DNA from: Mycolicibacterium sp. P9-64
GTDB lineage: Bacteria; Actinomycetota; Actinomycetes; Mycobacteriales; Mycobacteriaceae
Reading direction: 5' to 3'
DNA length: 64,000 bases
NCBI RefSeq assembly: GCF_008329605.1
Contig: NZ_NPKO01000008.1
Coordinates: forward strand, 124,001-188,000
In this document: one piece after another, positions 44,059 to 53,170 of the stretch
How positions within the stretch are numbered: the stretch's first letter is position 1
Layout of the letters: every line of letters starts with the position of its first letter
The notes under the pieces: generated by a model
The model's input: only the letters and a program-made list of their open reading frames with translations
What the model was told of the DNA's origin: nothing
Database searches by the model: none
Made by a program: the position numbers and the translations under genes

Positions 44059-45993
44059 ATGACCACGATTCCGCACGTCAGACGGGCCGTGAAGCACAAC
44101 CGGCCCGCCGACCTCGCCCCGTTGTTCGACGCCCTGGCCGACGTCGCGATCCGCCGCGACGTCCCGGGCCCCGACTTGCTCGCCCTCGTCGCGGAAGCCG
44201 GGCCGGCGCTGACCGCCATCGCCAAGGCACCGAGGCCGGGTGAGCCCTACTCCCGCACGATCCTTCGTGCCGACGAGCAGGTCGAGATCATGGTCGCGCG
44301 CTGGCGCCCCGGGCACCGATGCGCACCGCACGACCATGGCGGCGCAGGCGGGTTCGTGATTGCCGTCGACGGCACCTTTCACGAGCGCCGGTTCCGCTGG
44401 GAGGGCGCCCAACTGGTCGTTGCCGAGACGAGCACGCGGGCCGAGGGTGAGGCGATTGCCATCACGGCCGATGACATCCACGACATGGGCACTGACGCCG
44501 GTGGCGTGAGCCTGCACTTCTACAGCCCGCCCGCACCCGGCATGCGCCTTTTCGACATGGAACGGTCCGAAGTGCTGGAACTGGTCGGCAACTACGGCGC
44601 CTGGATTCCCGAGGGCGAGCATCGACGCATCCCATTTGCGGACGTCGCCCCCAAAACCAAGACGGCCCCGCTGATCTGGGTGGCCCACACCACCCACTAC
44701 CGCGGTGGGTCTGGCGAGTTTGCGATCGCCGCGGCCACCATGGCCCGCGAGCTGGCCGCCGCAAACCCCGAAGCCCAGGTGGTGATCTCTGGACTGCATC
44801 ACAAGGCGGAATTCGTCGCAGAGGTCGCCCGGTTCACCGCCTCCGGCCGGACGCTGAGCCAGCTGCACCTGATCAGTCACGCAGGGATGTACGGACCGAT
44901 GTTCGGGTCGACCGACTGGCCCGAGCAGTTCTCCCCGCACGAGTGGCGGACCATGACGATCCCGTTCGCCCCCACCGGGCGGGCACACTTCCACGCCTGC
45001 CGCACCGCACGCTGGTTCGCGCCCTTCTTCGCCGACGTCTTCGGCGTCCCGACGTTCGGCAACCACAACTACACCACCGTCTCGGCGCGCAAGGACAACT
45101 TCTCCTGGGCGGGGCCCAATCCGACTGCGCGACAGGACCTCTACCTGATCGCTGCGCCAGGCAAGAAATCGCACGGGTGGGCAGGCAGCATCCGCAAGTA
45201 CCTCGGTGCCGCCGCGGAGGCGCCGCTACAGAGCCTCCCGGCCGCGACCAAGCCGGAGCGCTCCTACGATCGCGTCGCCGAGCTCTACGATCGCGCCTAC
45301 GCCGACATCCGGGTCCGCGAGGCCGAGTGGAAGTGGGTGTCCGACCGCGTTGCCGGCGCCCGCGCCGAGCTCGGAAGACCCCTGCGGGTGCTGGAAATCG
45401 GCTGCGGCAACGGCGCGTTGCTCCGTGCCCTCGACGACGGCGGTGACGTCGACTTCGGGATCGGGCTCGACAGTTCGGCAGGGATGCTCGACCTCGCGCG
45501 CAAGCGCAGCCAAGGCCGAGCCCGGTTGCGATTCGGCAAGGTCAACGGTCCCGAGCTGGACGTGCCCGACGATCACGTCGACGTGGTGATCTCGTTTCTG
45601 TCCTTCCGGTACCTGGACTGGGATCCGGTGATGGCCGAGATCCGGCGGGTGCTCGCCCCCGGTGGCCGGCTCTGGGTGGTCGACATGATCGAGCACCCGG
45701 TGCGCGTGCGTGAGCTGGGCGTGCTCGCGCGGTCCGCCGCGGCACATTTGCGAACCCGGCACGCTAGGCCGCAGTTCGCGGCCGACCTGGCCGCACTCAC
45801 CAGCCATCCCGACTGGCGGGAAATGCTGCGGCACAATCCGATCCGGGCCGAGCACGAGTACCGCTGGTACTTCGGCAGCCGCTTCCCAGGCCGCGGGCTC
45901 GATACGTTGACCGCAACGCTGTCTCAGCGGGTCGTGGCATTCGATTCGGGTCCGCTGCCCAAGGGGCAGACCGCACCCCTGACCTACCCATGA
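44059..45993 (+). CDS. Three-part fusion: cysteine-dioxygenase-like cupin, His/Cys domain of unknown function, SAM methyltransferase
   Basis: A 644-residue protein starting at ATG 44059. Residues about 1-190 form a cupin of the cysteine dioxygenase type: HDHGG (His91, His93) and SLHFYSPP (His153) supply the three-His iron site, and the Cys of mammalian CDO near the first motif is replaced by Gly. Residues about 200-390 match nothing I know; they contain LHLISHAGMYGPMFG (His274) and AHFHACRTARWFAPFFAD (Cys314), a spacing reminiscent of caspase-fold (CHAT-like) His/Cys dyads. Residues about 400-644 are a class I methyltransferase with VLEIGCGNGALL (444-455) and FLSFRYLDWD. The next gene overlaps its stop. 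Likely a thiol or amino-acid modifying multi-enzyme; substrate unknown. Confidence 0.85.
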   Translation: MTTIPHVRRAVKHNRPADLAPLFDALADVAIRRDVPGPDLLALVAEAGPALTAIAKAPRPGEPYSRTILRADEQVEIMVARWRPGHRCAPHDHGGAGGFVIAVDGTFHERRFRWEGAQLVVAETSTRAEGEAIAITADDIHDMGTDAGGVSLHFYSPPAPGMRLFDMERSEVLELVGNYGAWIPEGEHRRIPFADVAPKTKTAPLIWVAHTTHYRGGSGEFAIAAATMARELAAANPEAQVVISGLHHKAEFVAEVARFTASGRTLSQLHLISHAGMYGPMFGSTDWPEQFSPHEWRTMTIPFAPTGRAHFHACRTARWFAPFFADVFGVPTFGNHNYTTVSARKDNFSWAGPNPTARQDLYLIAAPGKKSHGWAGSIRKYLGAAAEAPLQSLPAATKPERSYDRVAELYDRAYADIRVREAEWKWVSDRVAGARAELGRPLRVLEIGCGNGALLRALDDGGDVDFGIGLDSSAGMLDLARKRSQGRARLRFGKVNGPELDVPDDHVDVVISFLSFRYLDWDPVMAEIRRVLAPGGRLWVVDMIEHPVRVRELGVLARSAAAHLRTRHARPQFAADLAALTSHPDWREMLRHNPIRAEHEYRWYFGSRFPGRGLDTLTATLSQRVVAFDSGPLPKGQTAPLTYP

Positions 45994-46757
45994 CGGCGAC
46001 GAACGCGTGCCTCGGCATCGTCGACTGGGGTATCGGCGGCGTGGGCCTGGTGCAAGCCCTTGACCAGCTGGCACCGGGCCTGCCAATCCTGTACTGGGCG
46101 GACAGCGGAGTCACGCCCTACGGCCGGATGGGGACCGCTGAGCTGACCGCCCGCCTCACCGCCGTGGTCGCAACGCTCGCCGAGCGAGGGGCCACCGAGG
46201 TGGTGTTGGCATGCAACGCCGCAAGCACCGTGGTCGAACGGCTTGGCGCGGCACCCATTCCGGTCGAGGGAATCATCGGTCACGGGGTGGCCTCCGTACC
46301 CGACGACGTCACCGGCCCGGTGGGAGTGGTGGGTGGGCGGCGCACCATCGCAGGCGGTCACTACCGGCGCGGGCTGGCCCGAACCGGTCGGGTCACGCTG
46401 TCGCGAGTGGCGCAGCCGTTGTCCGCACACATCGAGGCCGGTCGAGCAGGATCACCGGAGTTCCTCGCCGACCTGACGCGGATCGTGGCGCCGCTGCGGC
46501 ACGTCGATGCCTTGGTGTTGGCGTGCACCCACTATCCGGCCGCGAGCAGCTGGTTCAAGGCCGCGCTCCCGGACGCTCTGCTGATCGACCCGGTCGAGCG
46601 ACTGGCCGCTGCCGTGGCTGAGCGGCATCCACGGGCTCGGCACGCTGAAAGCCCTTCCCCACGTACCTTTCTCACCACCGGCGATCCCGATGCGATGCGG
46701 AACGGCGCGGTCAGGGCGTGGGGGAGACCGTTGACGGCCACGGGGGTCGCGTGCTGA
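45990..46757 (+). CDS. Asp/Glu racemase (MurI-like) superfamily protein
   Basis: A 255-residue member of the Asp/Glu/hydantoin racemase superfamily. Two catalytic cysteines are present, Cys75 in VLACNAAST and Cys179 in VLACTHYPA; VDWGIGGVGL (11-20) corresponds to the N-terminal DSGVGG motif of glutamate racemases, altered from Ser to Trp. ATG 45990 overlaps the fusion gene's stop (ATGA). The housekeeping murI of mycobacteria lies in a different setting, so this is probably a specialised racemase acting on the product of the fusion enzyme. Racemase activity on free Glu remains possible. Confidence 0.82.
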   Translation: MTATNACLGIVDWGIGGVGLVQALDQLAPGLPILYWADSGVTPYGRMGTAELTARLTAVVATLAERGATEVVLACNAASTVVERLGAAPIPVEGIIGHGVASVPDDVTGPVGVVGGRRTIAGGHYRRGLARTGRVTLSRVAQPLSAHIEAGRAGSPEFLADLTRIVAPLRHVDALVLACTHYPAASSWFKAALPDALLIDPVERLAAAVAERHPRARHAESPSPRTFLTTGDPDAMRNGAVRAWGRPLTATGVAC

Positions 46758-46773
46758 CCCGGTGGCAGCCGGG

Positions 46774-47046
46774 TCAACTGGCCGAGAGCACCCGGTTGCC
46801 ACGCATCGCGGCTGAGCGGGGGAGCGTTTCGGGGTACCGGCGATGGAGGCCGTCGATCAGCCGATGCGCCTCGTAGAGTTCCCGCCGCAACGTGGATCGG
46901 TGCTTGCGATCGTGCGTGGCGCCGCGGACGGACGTGCGAGCGCCGCGCCGCTCGGCTGCTTCGAGCTTGTGTGATATCTCGGCGACGTGCTCGCCCAACT
47001 CCCGAAGCAGTGCCCGTGCCTGGGCCGCTCCCGCGTCTTCGCTCAT
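46774..47046 (-). CDS. Small helical protein of unknown function
   Basis: 90 residues, charged and probably all helical (ARALLRELGEHVAEISHKLE, TLRRELYEAHRLIDGLHRRY). No signal peptide or known motif. ATG 47046. It lies convergent with the racemase gene, with 16 bp between their stops. Possibly an isolated conserved mycobacterial protein. Confidence 0.55.
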   Translation of the reverse strand: MSEDAGAAQARALLRELGEHVAEISHKLEAAERRGARTSVRGATHDRKHRSTLRRELYEAHRLIDGLHRRYPETLPRSAAMRGNRVLSAS

Positions 47047-47201
47047 GCCTGGATCGTCTCATCAATTCCTAATGCCCGCGCGACGGGGTCGCAGGAAGTT
47101 CACACCGTTGCCCAAACTTCCACGTCGCGTCGAGAAGTTGCCCACCGTGCGTCGCCGTCAACGCTTGCCGTCGCATCGCGTCGGCGACGACGGCAACCCG
47201 C

Positions 47202-47942
47202 TTAGAGCCGACCCGCGCTGAATGCGGCGGCCTGGTCGACCATCCCGTTCATCGGGTACATCGCGTGGGCGATGGTCGGACCGCCACCCGGAGTGCCGTC
47301 GCAGATCGTGTCGCCTTGCGCACACTCCTCGATCGTCTTGCTCGCGTAGGCACCGCCGATCACGATCGGCGGTGCGCCGAAATCGCGCAGGAACACGTCC
47401 GACGGCTTTCCGAACAGGGCCACTGCGTCGACGTGGTTGGCCACCTCTGGCGGCAGCGGCTCGGGGATGTAGGAGCCGTATGCGGCGGGGACTCCCGCAG
47501 GCACGGCGGCCGAGGTGACGAACCCGGCGACGACTGCACCCTGGGAGTATCCGCCGAGCACCATCTTCGTGGCCGGGCAGCTCGCGGCCATCGATTGGAT
47601 GTGAGCGCCCGCGTTGCGGATCCCGTCGACGACGGTTCCGGCGAAGGCGAGTTGATCGGCAAAATCGCTACTGGCTGGATAGTCGACCGCGTACACGTCG
47701 ACCGATTTGCCGCCCGACTGAGCGCGAAGGGCGTCGACGAACGCCTGGCCCACCCCGCCGACCCCGGGTGGCTCGCCGGTACCCCTGGCGAACACCACCT
47801 GGACGTCGGGACACGGTTGCGCGGACGCCTGGGCGAGCGACGCGACGGGAAATGCCGCGGATGGCGCGGTTGCGCCTAGCCCCACCGTGCCGACGACGAC
47901 CGCCGCGGCCCCGGTGAAACGCGCGATTCGGCGAACGTTCAT
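47202..47942 (-). CDS. Cutinase-like secreted hydrolase (CULP)
   Basis: A 246-residue serine esterase. A signal peptide (residues about 1-30) precedes the catalytic domain. Ser133 lies in GGYSQGAVV, Asp211 in the CAQGDTIC loop and His226 in TIAHAMY. Disulfide pairs Cys44/Cys122 and Cys207/Cys214 fit the family. In mycobacteria such proteins hydrolyse lipid esters at the cell surface. The linker between signal and domain contains PVASLAQAS, encoded by a dispersed repeat at 47831-47850. Confidence 0.92.
   Translation of the reverse strand: MNVRRIARFTGAAAVVVGTVGLGATAPSAAFPVASLAQASAQPCPDVQVVFARGTGEPPGVGGVGQAFVDALRAQSGGKSVDVYAVDYPASSDFADQLAFAGTVVDGIRNAGAHIQSMAASCPATKMVLGGYSQGAVVAGFVTSAAVPAGVPAAYGSYIPEPLPPEVANHVDAVALFGKPSDVFLRDFGAPPIVIGGAYASKTIEECAQGDTICDGTPGGGPTIAHAMYPMNGMVDQAAAFSAGRL
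47831..47850. repeat. Copy of the dispersed repeat in the cutinase linker
   Basis: GGGCGAGCGACGCGACGGGA, identical to 31881-31900, in frame between the signal peptide and the mature cutinase domain. Confidence 0.65.
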
Positions 47943-48088
47943 GACTGGCGACTCCCTGCGCTCAGCGGCCGTAGACGCTCGTGTCGCGACCGTCGTGAGG
48001 TGTTACCCAGAGCTTTGCTGTTCAAACGAGCCGGGGTGAGCAGGTGGCCGACAGGTGAAGGGTAGGTCGGCCACTGCCCGGGTGGTTG

Positions 48089-48412
48089 CTAACGGCGTGA
48101 GCAGTCCAGCGAGACTGAGATCGTGCGCCGGAACACTACTTCGATGCGTTCGTCGCCGAAGCGCTCGAACCGCCTCTGCTCGCGCGGGTTGGAGACGTCG
48201 GTCACCACGCACTCGTCGAGCGGTGCGCTACCGATGCGGTTGACCTTGACGTCGAAGCCCTGTGCCTCGAGCAGACCGATCGTGACGTTCGCCGACTCGG
48301 CATGCGCTTGGGCGGCAGGCAGGGCGGCCATCAGCCCGACGGCCACGGCGGCTGCTGCGACGGGGATGGACAGTGCGGCTCGCGCCGCTGTGAACTTGCT
48401 GTTTGCGAACAT
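48089..48412 (-). CDS. Small secreted protein, TIGLLEAQG/VSLDCSR family (member 1)
   Basis: 107 residues with a signal peptide (about 1-32). The mature part has TIGLLEAQGFDVKVNRIG, then LDECVVTDVSNP and a C-terminal TISVSLDCSRR. The two Cys probably form a disulfide; the fold looks like a helix followed by beta strands. Three paralogues lie at 60994-62261. The family is common and uncharacterised in mycobacteria. ATG 48412. Confidence 0.82.
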   Translation of the reverse strand: MFANSKFTAARAALSIPVAAAAVAVGLMAALPAAQAHAESANVTIGLLEAQGFDVKVNRIGSAPLDECVVTDVSNPREQRRFERFGDERIEVVFRRTISVSLDCSRR

Positions 48413-48484
48413 GACTCGATGGTGCTTGGCGCCAGGGGTCACTGCATGGAGGTTGTATGGAGATCAGCAGGAGATCGTGGGCAG

Positions 48485-48865
48485 TCAGATTCCGCCGCAG
48501 CTGATCCGTAGTGCCTCGATCGCCGCGTGGATGCTCGGGACCGTCGCCGGACCGTACCGGATGACCACCTGCTCGAGCGCGCGGGCGACGTGCGGACCGA
48601 CGACGCCTGACGACAGGGTCTCCTCGCCGATGACGATTCCGTTCACGAAGTGCGCGGCGTGCAGACGGCCATCGCCTGCAACCTCGTAGCGCCAGTCCCC
48701 GATCAGGATGCGTTCGGGTTCGGACCGGAACAGACCGCGTCGCGCGGGTGTGTGGCTCACCCCTGGGAGGCCTGCAAACACGTTGACCACCAACGCAACT
48801 CCGCCTGCCCCCGACAGTGCCGCCGTGACGACACGGCTCACCTCATCGGTGTCGAGCCCCGTCAT
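48485..48865 (-). CDS. Conserved mycobacterial protein of unknown function (DUF5073-like)
   Basis: 126 residues, start ATG 48865 overlapping the YbjQ-protein stop (ATGA). It contains ERILIGDWRYEVAGDGRLHA and a C-terminal helix IHAAIEALR, and resembles a short conserved family seen mainly in mycobacteria. No signal peptide or catalytic motif. It is the second gene of an operon with the YbjQ-repeat protein. Confidence 0.62.
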   Translation of the reverse strand: MTGLDTDEVSRVVTAALSGAGGVALVVNVFAGLPGVSHTPARRGLFRSEPERILIGDWRYEVAGDGRLHAAHFVNGIVIGEETLSSGVVGPHVARALEQVVIRYGPATVPSIHAAIEALRISCGGI

Positions 48866-49656
48866 CACATGCTCATCGGCAGGACGAACGACGGCGTGAT
48901 GGTGTCCCCGGTTCCGGTGCGCCGCACGGCGGTTCCCGCCGCGTAGAACTCGACGGTGTGCAGGCCCCATGCATAGTTGGCGATCTCGAACTGCACGCCG
49001 ACGACGCCGTTGGCACCGTCCCGTTCCGCCTCGGCCTGCATCCGGGATATCGCCAGTTCCCGCGCCTCGTAGTTGCCCTGGGTCCATTGCGGCATCTCGG
49101 CGTTGCGCCCCGCTTGCTTGAGCGTCTGCATGAATCCCTGAACGGCGATGTGAAAGACGCAGTTGCCCATCACGAACGCGACGGGGCTGTATCCCGACCG
49201 GAGCAGCGTGGTCATGTCCTGACCCGAGAGGTGGCTGCTGAAGGCTTGCCCGTTCGGGCGGCGATAGGCGCCGGGCTTGGGGGTGTAGCGCACCGCAGTA
49301 CCGACGGCGATGAATTCGAGGTGTTCGCCCTCGCCTTGATGCCGCCATTCGAGTCGTACGCCAACGACGCCGTCGGCCTGCAACTGGTCGGCCTCGGCTT
49401 GCATGCGCGACATGGCGTTCCAGCGCGCCCGATACGTCGCCTCGGTGAGCGTCGGCAACTCCGACTGCTGTCGGATTCCGCTGAACTGGTACCCGACGTG
49501 ATAGACGGACACCCCCATCACGAGGTCGATCGGTTCGAAGCCTGCGCCGTGCAGGAGGGCGAACTCGTTGATCGACAAGTCGGAGGTGAACACCTTGCCC
49601 GCATGCGAAAGTCGTTCCCCGGCCACCGGGTCGAGTTGGTTCGGTTGCATCGGCAC
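48865..49656 (-). CDS. Tandem YbjQ/UPF0145-like (heavy-metal-binding type) protein
   Basis: A 263-residue protein made of two related halves. Both contain the signature helix and strand: SRMQAEADQLQADGVVGVRL (first half) and SRMQAEAERDGANGVVGVQF (second half). YbjQ family proteins are usually single-domain pentamers of about 105 residues; this is an internal duplication. Function unknown, with metal binding suggested by family name only. Operonic with the small gene downstream. ATG 49656. Confidence 0.82.
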   Translation of the reverse strand: MPMQPNQLDPVAGERLSHAGKVFTSDLSINEFALLHGAGFEPIDLVMGVSVYHVGYQFSGIRQQSELPTLTEATYRARWNAMSRMQAEADQLQADGVVGVRLEWRHQGEGEHLEFIAVGTAVRYTPKPGAYRRPNGQAFSSHLSGQDMTTLLRSGYSPVAFVMGNCVFHIAVQGFMQTLKQAGRNAEMPQWTQGNYEARELAISRMQAEAERDGANGVVGVQFEIANYAWGLHTVEFYAAGTAVRRTGTGDTITPSFVLPMSM

Positions 49657-49740
49657 GCACCTTCCGCACTTCCGTATGGGTGCGCAGAGTGTAGGAGCCG
49701 AGGCTGTGAACTTGGTGGGAGCTGCGGGTTCGGGCCGTGG

Positions 49741-50499
49741 TCAGCCCTGTTCGACGACGTTGCGGCCGCCGGAGTTGTTGATCTCGGGGGAACCCGTCTT
49801 GAACGTGACCTTGTTGTCGAAGCCCGACGCCGTGATCGAGTCGGCGTTGTCCACGGTGACGATGTTCTCGATACCGGACACGTTGACGCTCACGCAGTGC
49901 CCGGTGAGCACGATCGTGTTCTCCATGCCGCTGATGCTGACGCTGCCGTCGTTGCAGGCGATCGTCTTGTTCTGGCCCATGCCGGCAATGGTGACGACGC
50001 CACCCGGCGTTACGGGCGCCTCGGGGCTCGGCAGTGGGGGAATGGACACGTTCGGTGGGGTGGGGATGTTGGTGAGGATGCCACCACCACCGGAGATGCT
50101 CGGGCGGTCGGCGTGGGGGCTGCTGGCGATCGACGCCCCGTCGGAGAACAGTCGCGTGCCGAACACGGCGACACCCGCCCCGACGGCAATGCCGCCGACG
50201 AGGAGCGCCGCGATGACCAACCACCACCAGGAGAAGCCTCCCGTCGACTTTGGCGTCGTGGAGTAGGACATTGGTGTCGTGGAGTAGGGGGTCGAGTACG
50301 GGGCGGTGTACGGCCCGGCCGGGTACCCGGGCGGCGGCGGTGGGGTGCCGAAACTGCCGCCGTACTGGCCGGTCCCCAGCTCCGAGTTGCTCGTCCCCAG
50401 CTCCGACGAGCTCGCGCCGAGTTCGGACGCGTTGGCGACGTCGGAGAGGGAACGTTCCAGATCCCTGATCCGGGCCTCGGGGTCCTCCTGCGAGTTCAT
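49741..50499 (-). CDS. DUF3060 membrane-anchored protein
   Basis: 252 residues. The N-terminus is a coiled-coil-like acidic segment with repeated SELGxxSSELG units (about 23-43), then a Pro/Tyr-rich linker. One transmembrane helix follows (WWLVIAALLVGGIAVGAGVA), then an extracytoplasmic DUF3060 domain of beta repeats with IVLTGHCVSVNVSGIENIVT and a final NNSGGRNVVEQG. ATG 50499. DUF3060 is widespread and uncharacterised in mycobacteria; one or two such genes are often lipoproteins or envelope proteins. Confidence 0.78.
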   Translation of the reverse strand: MNSQEDPEARIRDLERSLSDVANASELGASSSELGTSNSELGTGQYGGSFGTPPPPPGYPAGPYTAPYSTPYSTTPMSYSTTPKSTGGFSWWWLVIAALLVGGIAVGAGVAVFGTRLFSDGASIASSPHADRPSISGGGGILTNIPTPPNVSIPPLPSPEAPVTPGGVVTIAGMGQNKTIACNDGSVSISGMENTIVLTGHCVSVNVSGIENIVTVDNADSITASGFDNKVTFKTGSPEINNSGGRNVVEQG

Positions 50500-50585
50500 G
50501 CGCCGATGCTCCCATACCCGGTCAGGTCGTGGAATGGGTTGAGCCGCCATGGCATGACTTCCGGTGACGGCAGCCCGGATTGGTG

Positions 50586-51812
50586 TCAGGTGCCGTCAGG
50601 TCGGAGGAAACCGATGTCGCGTCGGCCCGGCCCGATCGACGGGACGGGATCGGATTCGAGGGTGTGGGTCAACAGTTCGTGATAGATGTCGCGGAAGTCG
50701 GTGGTGATCTTCAGATCACCGTCGTTGAGGTCGGTCAGGCTCGGCTCGTCGCCGTAGAAGCCACCCTTCACCGGCGCGCCGGCAAGCAACACGGGGCCTG
50801 CCGAGCCGTGGTCGGTGCCTTGGGACGCATTGGCGGCGACGCGACGACCGAACTCCGAATACACCATCACGACGAGCTTCTTGCCCAACGAGTTGGTGCG
50901 CATCTGCCGCAGGAATGGGGTGAGGGCTTGGTCGACCTTCTTGAGCAGGTCCTCCTGGGTCCCTCGTTCGTCGGCGTGGGTGTCGAAGCCGCCCAGCGAC
51001 ACCATGTACACCCGCGTCGGCACCGCAGCCTTCACGCATCGGGCCACCAGGTCGAGTTGAGACTCCAGTGAGTCCTCGTCGGCGCTCTGCGACGCCGCCG
51101 TCGGGTCGATTCCCTTGACCACTCTGCCGAATTCGGGTTCGGTGACCTTGCTTGCGCGATAGCTCCTGCGCACCGCGGACATCGCAGGGGTGTCATGCGG
51201 ATCGTCTTCGCTCAACGCGGACAGTGTCGACGCGATGCCATCGGGGATGCGGGGGATGCTGTCGGAAAGTGCCGAGGCGACCTGTTTTTCGCCGACCGCC
51301 AGCAGTGGCAACACGGCGCCGACGTTGACCGCACGCAGCGGGTCGTCACCGCCCGCGTCCAGCCAACGGCCGATCCAGCCGGTCGGCACCGGGTCCTTGG
51401 GGGAGGCCGTCTGCCAGATGTCCATCGAACGGAAGTGGCTGCGATCGGGATTCGGGTAGCCCACGCCACGCACGATGGCCAGCTGACGGGACCGCCACGA
51501 GCCCGCCAGCCCCGCGAAGGCCGGGTTCAGCGCGAACTGGCCGTCGAGTGGCAGCACCTCGTCGGGTGCGTACGCCAGGTCGGGCCTGGCTTCGTGGTAG
51601 GCGTCGTTCGTGTAGGGGATGACGGTGTTGATGCCGTCGTTGCCGCCATAGAGCGTGACGATGACCAGGATTCCGCTGCCGACGGGCAGTGGCCGGTCGC
51701 GCGCGGCATCGAGCAGATCGGGCAAGGTGATCCCGACGACTCCAGTCAGCAGCCCCGCCGCTCCCACGCCGGCCCCGGCGATCAGGAACTTGCGGCGGTT
51801 GATGTCCAGCAC
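50586..51812 (-). CDS. DUF1501 protein (Tat-exported, sulfatase-like fold)
   Basis: A 408-residue member of the DUF1501 family, with a twin-arginine signal at the N-terminus (NRRKFLIAGAGVGAAGLLTG). The conserved VIVTLYGGNDGINTVIPY start of the mature domain, DRSHFRSMDIWQTA and GTDHGSAGPVLLAG are family motifs. Such proteins are exported and probably hydrolytic (sulfatase/phosphatase-like fold), function unknown. GTG 51812; 14 bp after the DUF1800 gene, with which it almost always pairs. Confidence 0.85.
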   Translation of the reverse strand: MLDINRRKFLIAGAGVGAAGLLTGVVGITLPDLLDAARDRPLPVGSGILVIVTLYGGNDGINTVIPYTNDAYHEARPDLAYAPDEVLPLDGQFALNPAFAGLAGSWRSRQLAIVRGVGYPNPDRSHFRSMDIWQTASPKDPVPTGWIGRWLDAGGDDPLRAVNVGAVLPLLAVGEKQVASALSDSIPRIPDGIASTLSALSEDDPHDTPAMSAVRRSYRASKVTEPEFGRVVKGIDPTAASQSADEDSLESQLDLVARCVKAAVPTRVYMVSLGGFDTHADERGTQEDLLKKVDQALTPFLRQMRTNSLGKKLVVMVYSEFGRRVAANASQGTDHGSAGPVLLAGAPVKGGFYGDEPSLTDLNDGDLKITTDFRDIYHELLTHTLESDPVPSIGPGRRDIGFLRPDGT

Positions 51813-51826
51813 TGTGTCGAATCCCC

Positions 51827-53170
51827 TTACGTCGTCAGGTATTCGGGCGTGTTGACGGCGGCCGCGACGAGGCGCTTCGGGTCGTCGACCAGGTCCTTGA
51901 GGGCGCTGACCGTGCGATCGGTCCACGCGCCGATGCCGATCAGGTAGCCGGTGGCGTCGATGCGGTCGTCCTTGGCGGCGTCCTCGACGGTGGACAGGTC
52001 ACCCATCGAGGCGAACTTGTCGGCCGCCCAGACGCGGGCCGTAGTGCTCGTCGTCGACAACCACGCCTGCCCGTGGGGCCAGCCGTTGACGTCGGGCGGA
52101 TAGAACGGACGTTGCCGCATCACGGTCAGTGCCACCAGAATCGCGTCGATCAGCCACGCCTGATCGAGGGGCACCTTGAGCGCGCGGATGACGCCCACCA
52201 TCCACTCGACCGGGGCGGTGACCATCGAGCCGGTGCTCGCGGTGAACTCGGGATCGAGCAAGATCGCCTTCGTCAAGGCCTTGAGGTCGCGTCGCGGCCC
52301 GTACGCGGCCGTCAGCCGGGCCAGCGCCGCGGGTGACGGTTCCGAGTCGAAAGCCAGTTGCCGCCACAGCTTCCCAGCAACGAAAGCCGAGGACTGGGGC
52401 TGACTCAGCACGACGTCGCAGAAGCCGACATGATCGAAGTTGCCCGTCGCGCCGAGGATCGTCTTCGGATTCGAGTCGAACTGGCTGTACGCCACAGCCG
52501 TTCGGCCCCCATAGCCGATGCCCCACCCGGTGAGAGCCCGAGCGCCCTCCCGCACGTCCATCTCGGTGTAGCCGTTCGCGTGGCCGAGTGCGAACAGCTC
52601 CATGAACTCTCGGGAGAGGTTCTCGTTGGCCTTCTTCACGCTGTTGCTCGCACCGTCGAGCCAGTACAGCATCGCCGCGTCGGTCAGCATCGCGAGGGCG
52701 AGCGTGCGGAAGTCGCCCAGTTTGAGGGTGCGCAACTTCTGGTTTTGCATCCCCATCCACTCAGCCACCGGGACCTTCGTTGCCGATGTCGCGAAGTGGT
52801 TGTGCCACAACAGGGTCAGCTTTTCGTGCACGGGTTCTTCGACGGCGACCATCCGCCGCACCCACCACGCGGTCATGTCCTTCATCTGCTGAGCCAGCTC
52901 CAGGGTGATGGCTTCCAGATCGGCGGCGCGGGTGCCGCTGCCCGGCGTAGGAGGGGTCACCGGGGTGGGGCGAGGTGTCGCGACGGCGCCAGGAATCCGG
53001 TCGGGGTCGAGGGCCAGGATCGTGTCGAGGTAGACCGACCAGTCCTGATTGGCGACCGCGTCGATCTGCGGACCCGTTGCGCCGAAGCCGGTCCGCCTAA
53101 GCAGGCGAGCGGTGGCCTGCCACCGCGGCGATTGTCCAGACACGGGGCCGCGAGCCCATCCTCTCCACAC
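51827..53170 (-). CDS. DUF1800 protein
   Basis: About 447 residues (GTG 53170; GTG 53143 is a second option). Family motifs visible are LTLLWHNHFATS, NENLSREFMELFALGH and FYPPDVNGWPHGQAWL. DUF1800 proteins accompany DUF1501 proteins and may form a complex with them outside the membrane. Just upstream lies a run of 13 C (G on the coding strand), which would put the start within about 15-40 bp of a slippage-prone tract. Its expression could vary. Confidence 0.82.
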   Translation of the reverse strand: MWRGWARGPVSGQSPRWQATARLLRRTGFGATGPQIDAVANQDWSVYLDTILALDPDRIPGAVATPRPTPVTPPTPGSGTRAADLEAITLELAQQMKDMTAWWVRRMVAVEEPVHEKLTLLWHNHFATSATKVPVAEWMGMQNQKLRTLKLGDFRTLALAMLTDAAMLYWLDGASNSVKKANENLSREFMELFALGHANGYTEMDVREGARALTGWGIGYGGRTAVAYSQFDSNPKTILGATGNFDHVGFCDVVLSQPQSSAFVAGKLWRQLAFDSEPSPAALARLTAAYGPRRDLKALTKAILLDPEFTASTGSMVTAPVEWMVGVIRALKVPLDQAWLIDAILVALTVMRQRPFYPPDVNGWPHGQAWLSTTSTTARVWAADKFASMGDLSTVEDAAKDDRIDATGYLIGIGAWTDRTVSALKDLVDDPKRLVAAAVNTPEYLTT

